Shown here: piece after piece, positions 16,363 through 28,500 of the stretch
How the letters are laid out: every line of letters begins with the position of its first letter
How positions within the stretch are numbered: position 1 is the first letter of the stretch
Source: Mesorhizobium onobrychidis
GTDB taxonomy: Bacteria; Pseudomonadota; Alphaproteobacteria; Rhizobiales; Rhizobiaceae
Assembly: GCF_024707545.1 (NCBI RefSeq)
Contig: NZ_CP062229.1
Location: 5,995,501-6,059,500, forward strand
Length of the DNA: 64,000 nt
Reading direction: 5' to 3'
Translations under genes and position numbers: made by a program
Notes under the pieces: generated by a model
Databases searched by the model: none
What the model was told of the DNA's origin: nothing
Seen by the model: the letters and a program-made list of their open reading frames with translations, nothing else

Positions 16363-16557
16363 ATGACCGGAGCGGCTTTTCTCGACGCGGATTTGAGCAT
16401 GTGGGTGAAGGCCGCCGGCTGCGTCTTCGCAGTCGCGTTCGGATTGGTGGCCGGCTACAGGGTTCAGCGCGTGCTCCGCGCCTATATCCCCAACATGCCG
16501 GCTGAACTCGGCCCGGCGGTTGGACTGATAGCCAGCGTCACCTGGCTGCTCCTGTAG
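16363..16557 (+). CDS. Small two-helix membrane protein on the opposite strand
   Basis: 64 residues: MTGAAFLDADLSMWVKAAGC leads into a hydrophobic helix (VFAVAFGLVAGY) and a second C-terminal one (GPAVGLIASVTWLLL). By my count about 80% of its codons end in G or C, like the surrounding genes, which supports real coding. It is plus-strand, between the holin and the 3' end of the polyvalent gene, and converges with the latter one base apart. It may be a lysis modulator or an exclusion-type membrane protein. The upstream ribosome-binding site is weak. Confidence 0.5.
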   Translation: MTGAAFLDADLSMWVKAAGCVFAVAFGLVAGYRVQRVLRAYIPNMPAELGPAVGLIASVTWLLL

Positions 16558-16558
16558 A

Positions 16559-19500
16559 TCACTCTTCGGTGTCGTCTGCCTCGTCGTCGCCGCCGGCGAC
16601 ACGGCCGAGGTCAGCGCGCTTCTCGGCCAAATTGTCCATCTTGGTCATGATCGACGACATCGAGCGGTCGAACTCTCCCTGAGAGATCAGGTTGCGCTCG
16701 CGCTTGCGGCCGAGCGCCCGGGCCTGCGCCCGCAACTCCTGCTCGACCTTCTTCATGTCGTAGCCGTGCCAGAACAGCCCTTCCTGAACGTCCTGGCCCT
16801 TGACCTTGATGCCGACCGACGAGGCGAGTGCCGACGGCAGGTCGTAATCCCTGCCCTTCGCGTCGGTCGCACCCTTGAGCGAGTTTTCGATTTTGGTCCA
16901 ATACCAGGAGTTCGGCACCCACGCCGCCGACGGCATCCAGCTTTTCCAGGCATAGTCGCCGACCTTGCCGGCCTTGTCCCACCAGTCATCGGTCAGATCG
17001 TTGGTGATCGGGTCGCCGGTAAAGCCCTGCTTGTTGAGGGCGAGCTCGGCCGCCATCATCATCGGACCGCCCAACTGGATCGGTGCCGGAATGGGTAGCG
17101 CACCCGAACCCTGATTGGTGTCGAAGACGTCGCCGGCCGGGATCCAGCGGCGGATGTCGAGGAACATCGGCAGGCCATTGCCATCGCGGAACGGCAGGCG
17201 CAGCATGCGCGGCACGCCGATCCACGCATAGCCCTGCTCTTCGTCGCGCAGGCTGGCGCGCTCGCGTTCCTCTTCGTCGTCATCGTCCCAGCCATAGGCG
17301 AGCGCGTTGAGCGCGTAGGCGATCAGGAAGTACTTCGGCAGCTTCCATGGCCTCGTCGCCATTGCGCGGGCGATCAGCGGCACGGCGCGATAGGAATAGG
17401 CGATGAACGGCAGCACGGTGTTGCGGGCGGCATTCACCCACGGCGCCCGGATGTCATAGTCGAGGAATTGCTGGCGCGCGAAATCAGCCGCTACGGCCGG
17501 CTCGTCGCCAAGCTGCCGGCGGCGCATGTAGGTCGCCATGCGGAACAGTTCGTCCTCAATCCGGTAGGCGTCGAGCATCTTGCGGTCGACGAGCTTCGCC
17601 CAGGTCCACAGCCTGTCGGCGATCTTGCTCATCACCCTGGCCTTAGACGTGAACGTGCCGGCGCTGGCGTCCGCCTCGGCCTTGGCGATCTCATCGAGGA
17701 TTGGCTTCAGCACGTTATCGCGAAGGTCCGCCGATACCATGTCCGCGCCGAAAGCGCCGTTCTTCAACGCCTCCTGATAGTGCTCATCGCGCGAGACGAA
17801 GGACTGCACGCCGGCCTTCAGGTCCTGAAGCCGGATGTCGGCCATATCCATGAACATCAGGTTCGACATGACGTTGTTCATGTGGACGACTGGCGAGCGG
17901 GCGGTCTTGTTGAGCTTCCATTGCGTCAGCAGCTGGCGCCAGACCGTCGGCCGCGACATGATCTCGATCTCGTTGAGGTCGCGCCAGATTTCCGCGCGCA
18001 CCCACTTGCCGGCGAGCGCTCCCCAGCGCTTCTTGCCGCCCGACTGCGGAATGGCGCTGTCCGGAACCTTGATGTAGGCAATCTCCGAATCGGCCCAATA
18101 GCGGCCGGCGTCAGACGCATCCTTCCACTTTGCGGCAGGCTCCTTGCTGACGGTCCACTGCTCGTTTTCGGCGATGTCCTTGTAGAAGCGGCCGGTGGCG
18201 AGGTCGTGCGCCATCATCATGTAGGTCTTGCCGATGTTGTAGCGGGCGTCGAGGATTTCGCCCATATTGGCGCGCTCGGCCTTGGTGTAGTCGCGCCAGA
18301 GCACCAGCTTGTCGCCCTTCTCGCCCCTGATCTCCCACAGGCCATTGTCCTTGAAGCCGGCATATTTCAGCGGCACATCGCGGTCGGCAGGCCAGTAGAC
18401 GCGGCGGACTGTCCGCTCCTTGGGTCCGTCGGCGAGCGCATCTTCCTGCATCTCGACCTGGTCGAGCACGCGGAATTTCTCGCCTTTGACAGGGCGGCCG
18501 CGCTTGGCGAGGTTCCACTCGGGATCGTCCTTCACCAGGCGCGAGGCGTCGATGTCGAGGAAGATACCCCTGCCCTTGAACTGGTCGCCGATGATCTTCT
18601 TGCGGTTGCGGCCCATGATCCGGCCGACCATGCGCGAAAGGCCGGTCTGGTCGACCTCGTTTTTGGCATAGACGCGGTGGAGATAGGCGCCGCGGTTTCG
18701 CTCGAAACTCTCGGCCGACAACAGCCCCAGCGATACAGCCTCTTGGCCGAGCTCGTCGATTGCGTTGCGGATCGGCTCGGCGAGCTTGCCCATGTCGGCG
18801 TCGTCGACCTTCTCGCCGGTCAGGATCGCCTGCAAAACCTTCGCTTCGCTGACGCCGACGTTCTGGTCTTTCAGCGATTTGAGGACTTCGACGCCTTCCA
18901 TCATGATGCGGCGCTCGTCCAGGCTGCGCTTGCGCTCGCGACCGACATAGTCGGCATCAAGCCCGTAGCGGTCGATCAGACCGGCGCGCGCCGCTTCCAA
19001 CGTGCCGTTCATCCACGAAAACCGGCCTGCCGGGCTGAATTTCGCATCGGTGATGATTTTTGCTGCCTTGTCCGAGAGGTAGAGACCCGGCTTCCACTGG
19101 CCCTGCTTGTTGACGCCGCCGAAGAACTGGAACGGCACTCTCAAGGCGCGGTCGATCGGCTGGCCACGGGCGATGAGACCCTGAGCAACACGTTGGCCAT
19201 CGGCCGCGGTCTTCGGCTCGCGGCGCATCTTGAACAGGCTGGTCTGGTCCTTCTCGTCGCCGAACAGCGGCAGCCCGGAGGCGTCGCGCTGCGGCTTCGA
19301 CGATGCCTTGCGGCCCTGCATCAGGCGCTCGGCGCGTTCCTTGTCGCTGATCTTCTCGGCGCCTGGAATGACGAACTGCTCGCGCGGCCCGTCCATGGTC
19401 TCGACGACTTCCTTGGCGAACAGGTCATTGTCCATCGACGGGATCGCATAGGCGACATCGCCGCTGTCCGATGCGCGCGGCCGGTTGCCGATCTCGCCGG

Positions 19501-22500
19501 AGCCGATCTTGGCGAAAATGTCGTTCGACGTCTGGAAGCCAAGGCCATGGAGCGCGTTGCCGAGCGCTTCGATAAAATTCCTGATCTTGCGGAAGGCGCG
19601 AGCAATGAGCCCGCCAGCGTTGAATTTCTCCGTCGCCCAATCGGCATAGGCGTGGGCGATACCCTCTTCGATCTGCGCCCAATCGGGGAAGCCGGCATAC
19701 CGTGCAGCGATCTTGTAGCGCTCTGTCCACTCGCGCATGGATGTGTTCGAGAGTGCCTGCCATTCCTCTTCGGTGAAAAGACCGGCCCGGCGCATGGCGT
19801 GCAGCGCTTCGTGATGCAGCACGTTGGCCGGGTTTTTCGCATCAAGAGCGACGTCGATCAGGCCACGGAAATATCGACCGTCGGCGGGAAAGGCTTTGCC
19901 GTCGACAATGAAGCGGATCGACTGCGCCAGGCGCAGGCCGACATCGGTCAGCCCGAGCCGGTCCAATTCCTTGCGCAGTGCGCCCTCGATGCGATCTGTT
20001 TCGGCCGCGAAACTGTCGGCGAGCAGGATCTCCGAGCGCGACTCGCCGCCATCGGCCGCCTTGAACCGCTCGGTGATGACGCGCGGCTGCCCCTGGCGCA
20101 GCGCAAACATCTGCTTGCCGCCGGTGTCGCCGGTGATCTCGCGCGCCACATCGAGGTTTTCCTTCGTCTCGAACACGGCTCCGGCCTTGCGCATGGCGTC
20201 GAGCACGCGCAGCGCCGTCGTCGGCGGGATGTCGATACGCATCTCGCCACCGACCTTGACGAAGTCGCGGCCGGCGGCGTCGAGCACGCCGCGGTTGAGG
20301 TAGTATTGGCCGCCCTTGTTGCGCCCTCCGTCGGTGATGACGCGGATATCGCCATTGCCGAGCCGCTTCACGCCGGCCAGGCGATCGGTGGAATAGAGTG
20401 CCGCCGCCGGCACGCGGTCGAGGAACCGCAGGATGTGGTCGGCGATGTTGAAGCGGACCGGGCGCGTTCCAAGGAAAGTCTCGGGGTCGAAATCGCGGCG
20501 CATCATGATGCCGGAGCGCAGCCGGCCCTCGTCGTCGGTGAAATTGACGATCGAGCCGCGCGCGTTCACGACATCGTAGCCGGCAAGCAGATTGCCCGTC
20601 ACCACGATGCGCTCCTCGCGCCTGGACTGCTGCATGTCGTCGAACGCCTTGATGATCGGCATGGAGCCGATCGACCTGGCTTCCTCGACCTCGATCTGTG
20701 CCGGCGACGGCTCGGACGGCGCGGTCCTCGCGGTGTAGAGTTGCGAAAACGGGATAGTCATCTGCCGCGATGCGTCGGCGGTGGCGATCGTCACCTTCCA
20801 CGAACCCATCGCCAGCGGGTTCTTGGTCTTGCCTGTGCGCTTGATGGAAACAACGATGCCGTAGAGGTTTCCCATGCTCTCGGTCTTCAGCCGAACGCCG
20901 GTTGCGGGCGCAAACATGTTCATCAGCGCAGTGAAGCGCTTCTCGATATCGGCCAGCCTGGTCTCCATCGCCGCCCGCACGTCGGGCTTCTCAACATCGC
21001 CGACCATGAATTTTCGATAGGCGTCGAACTCGGCGTAAACGCTCTTCCACTGCTCGCGATATTTGGTCGTCGTCGACCGTTCCAGGCGCGTCAGCGCGGC
21101 CTGGGCCGTTTCCGGCGTCACGTTGCCAGCGTCCTCGCCCGCCGCCTCTGCGATGGCCTGCACGACCTGCACCGACGACATCGGCTTGCCGAGCTTCTTG
21201 ACGTCGACCTTCTCGAAGTAGACGCCGTCGGCGAACGGGCTGTCTGTGCCTGACGGCTCCTTGACCTGCCTGTGCTCGATGGTGCGGGCATCTAGGTCGA
21301 GCGTCTTGGCCTCGAGTGCGTTTTCGCCGGATGCCTCGACCTGCGCGATAAACGATGTGTATTCGCTTTCGAGCATTTCATAGACGAGCTCCTGCACGTC
21401 GAGCGGCAGGAGCGGAATGCGGCCGGTGACCTTGCGCATCGCCTCGGTGTGGTCGAAGCCGTCCTTGGCCTCGTTGAGCGGCTCGCCGAGCATTTCGTGA
21501 ATGTCGGGATTGTCGGACATCACGGCAGCCGCGACCCGGTCGCCATACTCATTCATGAAATCCGGCACGTCCTTGGCCGTCAGCGCGCTGTCGCGGCTGG
21601 CCGTGGTGTTGGCGTTCAGCGATGCCATCTTCTTGGCGAGCACCGAAGCCGGGCGCTTTTCGGCCGGCACGTTGGCGACCAGTTGCGAATAGCGCGGCGT
21701 CACCACCTGCCCGGTGCGGTGTACGCGGCCGAGCATCTGCATGTGGGTGTCGATGTTGCCTTCCGCCTGGGCGATGATCATGTGCCGCTTCCGGCGGTCC
21801 TTGACCTTCTCGGACGCATGCAGCGACAGGCCCGTCGAACCTGCCTGGTTGAGGATCATGGCGTCGAGAGCGCCGCCGTTGAAATCGGTGATCGCCTTGC
21901 GGCGGCCGGCGATCGACTTCGCGCTGCCGGCGCGCATCTGCAGGACCTGCGTGCCGTCGGCCCGATAGTCGATGACCATGGAACGGCCAGTGATCTCTCC
22001 GACCTTGTGCCCGGCTTGCGCGATGCGGCTCCTGATCCAGTCGATCGGCGACACCGGCAAGGAACCGAAATCGCCGTCCTGAATGAGCTTTTTAGCGGCC
22101 TTGAAGGCGGCAACGCCAGACGGCCCCAACTCGTCGTCGGTCAGATAGTGCCGCTCGCTCTCGCCCTTCTTGGCAAACGGCTTCCTGATGATCAGCACGC
22201 GGCTGCGCTCGAGGTAGCGGATAAGCAGGTCGGCAAAATTGATGCTGATGGCGTCGCCGGGCTTCAGGCCCTTTTCGCTGGCATACTCGTCGAGGAACGA
22301 TTCCAGCGTATTGGCCAGCGTGATCACAGGCTTTTCGCCCTTGGCGATGCTCTCGATGGCAGTATTGGCCGCCACATCGGCTTTCAGGGCCAGAAGGATC
22401 TGGTTGATGACGTTGTGCATGATCGACGTGAAGTTGGTCGACGTCGCGCCGGCGCCGCCGGTCGAGTTGTCGCTGCTGATCTGCTTTGCATCGGCCTTCA

Positions 22501-25500
22501 TCTCCTTGTCGATCGCCTTGCTGGCGCCTTTGACGTGGTCTTCAGAAAACGTCTGGATCGCCTTGATCGATGTCGAGAACCGCTCATAGGTCTTGCGGTC
22601 AACGGGCACGACCGGGCTGTCGTAGACGACGCCGTCAAACGAGCGCTCGCGCCTGACATACTGGCCGGCCTTGCTCAACATGGTGGCGACGATCTGCTGC
22701 ATCGGCACGCCGCCGCGCTGGATCAGTTCGCCCAGCTTGGTGATGTCGTCGACGGCAAGGCGCATATCGGTCTTGGCGTAGAGGTCCATGACGTCGGGGC
22801 GCTTGGCATAGGTGGCCGACGAATAGAGCACGGCGTCGGCGGTCTGGGCGATCTCGCGGGCGAACGTCGCCCGGTTCATCGCCTTGTCGTCGACCATGCC
22901 GGCTGCGTTGCCGCCAGCGTTGTGGCTCTCGTCGAACACGACGACGCCATTGGCGCCGACCATCGCGCGCAGGAAGGCCATGCGCTCGGTCTGCTCGCCC
23001 TTGACGGTCTGCATCTGCGAATAGGTCGTGAACACCAGGTCGAAGCCGTCGAGTTTGCCGGCGGTTGCCATGCGGCGCATAAGCTGGCTGTGCGGTCCGG
23101 GTCCTTGCGACTTGATGAACTTGGTGCCTTCCTCGTCGAGCGGCACGCTTTCGCCTGAGTTGGTCATCAGGATTTTCGGCTCGCGGCCGAGCATCTCGAC
23201 AATGCCGATGTCGACCAGATCGCGATACATGTCCGCGTAGAGGTTCGGCTTTTCGGTGACGAAGATCGGTGTCTTCTTGTTGCGCATGGCCCAGCGCAGC
23301 ACCGCCGCCACCTGCCTGCCCTTGCCGATGCCGGTCTGATCGCCGACGATGAAGCCGGCGTTCTTCCGGAAATTCTCGATCGCCAGGGCGACGCCGTCGA
23401 CCTGCTCGGCCGCGAAATAGTCGCCGAGCTTGTCCTTGGGATAGCCGAGTTCCTTGGCGACGAACGTATCGAGGTCGCCGACCTTCTTGGAAAGAGCGGC
23501 CAGCGATTCCGAAACCGTCGTCTGCATGTTGACGGGGACCAGCGTCCCCATGCCCGACTGCGCAGATTTCGGCTTGTAGGCCACCTGCCTGTCGGCGGTG
23601 TCGATCTTGGGAGCACGCTTGGTCTTGGCCTGCTCGCCATCGGAACCGATCGCCGCGGCGGTTTCGGCCGCCGCCTCGGTCGGCTGGATCGCTTCGCGGT
23701 TGCCCTGGCGGACCTCTTGGGGTGCAGGGGCGGCGCCGAACAGATCGCCGGTTACGTCAGGGCGTCGGCCATCTGCTGCGGGCTGCTCGCCGCCATCGCT
23801 CGCTTGAACGCCTGCATCCGATTGAGGCTGAGGCGCTGGTACAGGCTCTCGTTGCTGCCGATCAGGTCCAGGCTGAACGCTTGCGGGCTGTCCGTCCGCA
23901 GCCTCGGCGACTGGTCCGGCGCCAGAAGGTTCGACGCCACGAACTGCGACGTTATCAGGCGCATTGCCTCGATGCGCTGGCTCTGCGGCAGCTTCGACAA
24001 CAGGTCGGACATCTTGTCCACCAGTTGGTCGCGTTGCTCGATCGTATCGTGCATCGAGAAGGCCCTTTACTTCGTTCCACGAGTTGAGGACGCGCGGAAC
24101 ATCTGCGGCCGGCAGCCGGAGGGCGGACTTGCCCTTGCCCCGGATCACGATCACGTCGACCGGCCAGCCTGCACCCTGCTTTTCGTAGAGCTCACCGGCC
24201 ACGGTGAAATGATCGACCACATTGTACCGCGAATAGAGCGTCAGGTAAAATTCCCGCTTCGCCTTGCCATTGTAGGCGTTCGATCGGGCTTCCTCGGTCT
24301 TGGCGAGCTTGTTGACACCGCCGAGTATCAGCACCGCCGAACCGTCGTCCTTCATGCGATCGAGCGCGCTCAGGCTGATGGCATGGTCGATCTCGCCGGT
24401 CGTGTAGCGCTCGTCGATCTTGAACTGCCTCGTCTTGCCGCCTTCCTCGTGCACGGCGCCGAATGGCGGGTTGGCAATGACTGCATCGACGCCGCCGGAC
24501 GGCAGGTTCGCGCCGGCCTTGTCGCCGGCAGCATCTTCGCTGGTCGTATCGAACCTCAGTTCGCGCAGCATGGCGGCGCGCTCGGGATCCAGTTCGTTGG
24601 CAAACACCTGGTCGGGTGTCGCCTCGATCAGCAACGCGCCGTTGCCGGCGGTTGGCTCATAGACGGAACCGGCCTCGCTGACCTCGGCCAGCCGCGACGC
24701 CACATAGGCAAGCGGCACCGGCGTCGAATAGGCTTGGTTCTGGATGCTGGTCGATGTCCTGACCGACAGGTTCGGCTGCCGGCGATAGAGGCTGACCAGA
24801 CGGTCGAACGTGATCTTGTCGCCACTGCCCTTCGACGCCTTGACGATCTCACGGCCGGCGAGCACCGCGCCGACCTCGATGGCCTCGTCGACGGCCTTTG
24901 CCGCCTCGGTGCCTGGCTTGATGGCGCCGCCGACGCGCTCGGCCGCGAACTGGCGCGCCTGCGCGATCGACGGGAAGCCATTGTCTGGCGACGAGAAGTA
25001 TTCAGCGAAGGCGATGCCGAGATTTAGAACGTCCGGTTTCTCGGGCGTTCCAAAGCCGGTGTCGGCCTGTGTCGGTGGTTCTGGTGCGGCCGGCGGCGCC
25101 GGTTCCGGCGCTTTCGGTGCGGACGGCGCTTGCTCGACGGGCTCATACGCGGCCGAGCGCCCGCGGACGGAAATGCCACCGTCCGGCTTGAGCGTGACCG
25201 GCTCGGTGATCCTGATGCCGCCATCTGTGGTGAAAGAGCGGACGCCGCGCTGATCTTCGAAGAGCGGCCGATCGTCCTGGTTTACGCCGATCTGCCGCCA
25301 TTGCGACTTGGCTGCGACTTCATCCGCTCCTCGAGCCGGTTCGCCGCTTCCAGATTCGTCGCCGCCCTGCGGAGTTCCTTCCGGTCCTCTACGCTCAGGT
25401 TCGGCTGGTTGAGCGACCGCTGGCGCAATTGCTTCGCCTTGTCGGTCCTCTGCTGCGGGGTCAAACGGGATGACATTGTCGATGTCCTCTGTTTGTTCAC

Positions 25501-28500
25501 TCTGCTCCGTTTCCGCGTCGATCGCAAGAGCATGGCGTTCCATGACCTCGACGGCGGCCTCTTCCGGCCACCAGCCATCGGCGATCAGCGCCTCGATTTC
25601 TGCCATTTCCGCTGGCCGAAGATTGGCGCCGAGGGCCTGAAGCGTCTGTTTCAGGTCGTCGAGAATGGCTTCGGTGCGGGATTCGCCGGGATCGCCTGGC
25701 ACCTTGATGCCGGCGCCCTTGGCCTGGTCGGCGCGCGAAAACACGCGCTGGCCGCGCCGCGTGGCGTCGATCGCGTTGAGCAGATCGGGGATGGTGCTGA
25801 CCTGATACTGGCCCGACTGCCCGAGATATCCAGCCTCTTCGGCGAGTTCTCGGGCTCGATCGAGCGTCAGGCCGCCGGAACGGACCAGACGGCCGGCACC
25901 AGGCACGAACAGATTGCGCAGGTCGAGCGAGCGCAGTTCGCCCTGATAGTCCTGAAGTCCGCCGGCTTGCGCCAGAAACTGGACGATGTCGGGCGTTCCG
26001 GCCGTGCCGCCGCCGCTGCGCTTCTGCTCCGGCTTGGTGTAGGCGACGGGCTTCTTCGGGTTGCCGTTCTTCAGCCATTGCCGGAATTGCGCCACGGTCA
26101 TGCCCGAGACGGCACCGGCGCGCGTTGGGCCGCTGCCGTCCGAGAACGCCGCTTCGTAGGTGTCCATCGCCGACTGAAGGTCGTTGTAGCCGAGCATCAC
26201 CTTATGCTCGTCGAACTTGCCGGTGCGCGGGTCGATCTGGTCGACGACGAAGACGCTGCCGGTGTTCTCCTGGCCGAGATAGATGTCGACCGCATCGCCG
26301 TCGGCGCCGTTGGTGCGCTTGAGATAGCCGTATGGCGCCGGCATCCGCACCGACCACGGCTTGCCGCTGGGATCGATGCCGGTACGCTCCTGCCCTGCCT
26401 CTGTCTCGATGGCGATGGGCATGCCCTGCCATTCGACGTGACGCTTGCGGTAGTTGCCGGCCTCGGCCTGTGCAGGCGTCGGCTCGACGGTCTGCTCGGC
26501 ATTGATGTGGATGTCGGAGGGGCGCTCGATCACCACCGGCGCTTCGCGCGTGCCCGGCGCCGGCTGCAGCCGCGCCATGGTCGCGCCGTTCTCGGTCTTT
26601 GTCTCGAGCCCTTCGACGTTGGCGCCGGTCGGCACGGTCCGCCACGTCGCCGTCGGCGTGAACTCTTCGGCGGCTTTGCGCTCGGCGACGATGTCAGACA
26701 GTTTGCGCTTGTCGGAAAGCAGGGTGTCGAGATTGGGCCGGCTGTCGTTCGCGCCGGGGATCATTTCAGCGGTCGGGATGCTGCCTGGGCGCCGCGGCGC
26801 CTGCTCGATCTGGCCGCCCATGTGGCGGTTGACGACATCAGCCGCCCAAGTCGGCAGGGTTTCGGCGTGATAGTTCGGCCCCCAATAGCGGCGCGCGCCA
26901 AGATCGACGTGGATGGCGTTGTTGTAGACGCCGATGCCGGTGAAGCCCATGGCTGACGCGGCCTCGATCAGGCGCACGCGCTCTGAGATCGGCATGCCGC
27001 GCACGTCGATGTCGAGCGCATTCCCGTCCATGTGCTGGGATTGCTTCGCGCCGCCGGCCTTGGCGTTGCGCTCTGGATCGCGAAAACCGGATTTGATCGG
27101 CAGCTGCGCGCCGAACGCGTCCTGCAACTGCTGGAAGCGGTCGAGGACTTCCGGGCGGACGTTCTTCACGTCGGCGGACCCGGATTCTATCGTGAAGCTC
27201 TCGGGCTCTGGCACAATCGCGGCCATACCCCTCGGCTGGTCTTCGACCGGGATCAGGCTCGGATCGGCGACAGGCGGGGCCGCCGGCACAGCCTGACGAT
27301 CGATCTGCTGTAGCCGGCTCGCCTCTTCTGGCGTCGTCTCGAAATTGAAGGTGAAGCCCTGCTTGACGCCCTGCTCTGGAATATCCGCGTTATTGACGCG
27401 CGGATCGTTCGCAGGGACATCGATATAATGCAGCGGCAGGTCGGACCGGTAGTCTGATGCATATCGGCGGTTCGTGCTGACCCAGCGCCCCGACTCGCCA
27501 TCTGCAACGGGTTGCCCGCTGTGATATAGGCGCACCATGCCGGGAGGAACCGGAGGTTCACCGTTTGTTTCACGGGAGACGGGAGCAACCGGCGTCAGCC
27601 CGCCAGCGTCAAGCGGTGCCGGCGTGACCGGCATGCCGACTGCCGGCGGCTGCGGCTCGAACGCCTGCTCGACACGGGCGGTCGGATCAAACCCGGCCAT
27701 CTCCTGACCGAAGGCTTCGTCGATCCTGCCGTTGACGGCTTCTTCGGACTCGGGATCAAGACCGATGATCTGGTCGGCCGGCAATGCGCCATCCGGAACG
27801 GCTTCGACCGACCGAAGGCGCGAGCCCTTCCCCTGGCGCGCCATGCCGATGCCGATTTCAGGCACGCCGGTGACGACCTCGGCCATGCCCTCCATGAGCA
27901 CGTCGGCGGGCTTGCTGACCTCGCCCTCGTCGACATACTGCGCCGACGCCTCGCCGGCTGCACCGGTGCCGGCCTGCACGGCGAGTTCGGCGACCGGCTT
28001 GCCTATCCTGCCGGCAACACCGAAGGAAAGCGCGTCGAACGCAGCAATCGGAATGCCGCGCTTGATGGCGTGCTCGCGAGCCTCTGCCATCAGGACCGGG
28101 TTCTGGAACGCGGCAACGACTTTTGCATCGTCGTTGAAATCGACGCCGTGCTTGCGCATCGTGTCGATGATGGTGGCGGAATACTCGCCGGCGAAGGAAC
28201 CGATGAACGTGCCGCCGACAAGGCCGGCTGTGGCGCCAGCGGCGGTACCGGCGACAGGAACGACAGAACCGGCCGCACCACCGGCAGCGCCGCCCGCTAT
28301 ACCACCTGCCAGCGGCGCGATCGACTGCGGCACGCTCTCGCCGATGGTCGACAGGACCGCCGACGGGTTCGAAATGATGGCATAGGCACCGCCGCCCCAG
28401 CCTTTCGATTCCGCAATCTCCTTCATGCCCTGCTCGACGGCAGGCGATGGCGGATAGTTGGCGATGTCCAGTTCGTCGCGGACCAGGTCCTTAGCGGCCT

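Noticed and set aside
19842..20801. 319-codon minus-strand frame in the giant gene as a fourth nested gene
   Set aside because: Its product is Arg/Ala/His-rich shadow-like, and unlike nested genes A and B the giant frame here is folded helicase-associated sequence with high third-position GC, not a linker.
17468..21253. 1261-codon plus-strand frame inside the giant gene
   Set aside because: Again an antisense shadow; composition is Leu/Val/Ala/Asp/Arg-biased without motifs, while the minus strand carries recognisable virion-protein sequence throughout.
27253..27588. 111-codon minus-strand frame in the giant gene
   Set aside because: Arg/Ser/Cys-rich, no ribosome-binding site noticed, no protein-like pattern, and no codon-bias shift; considered chance.
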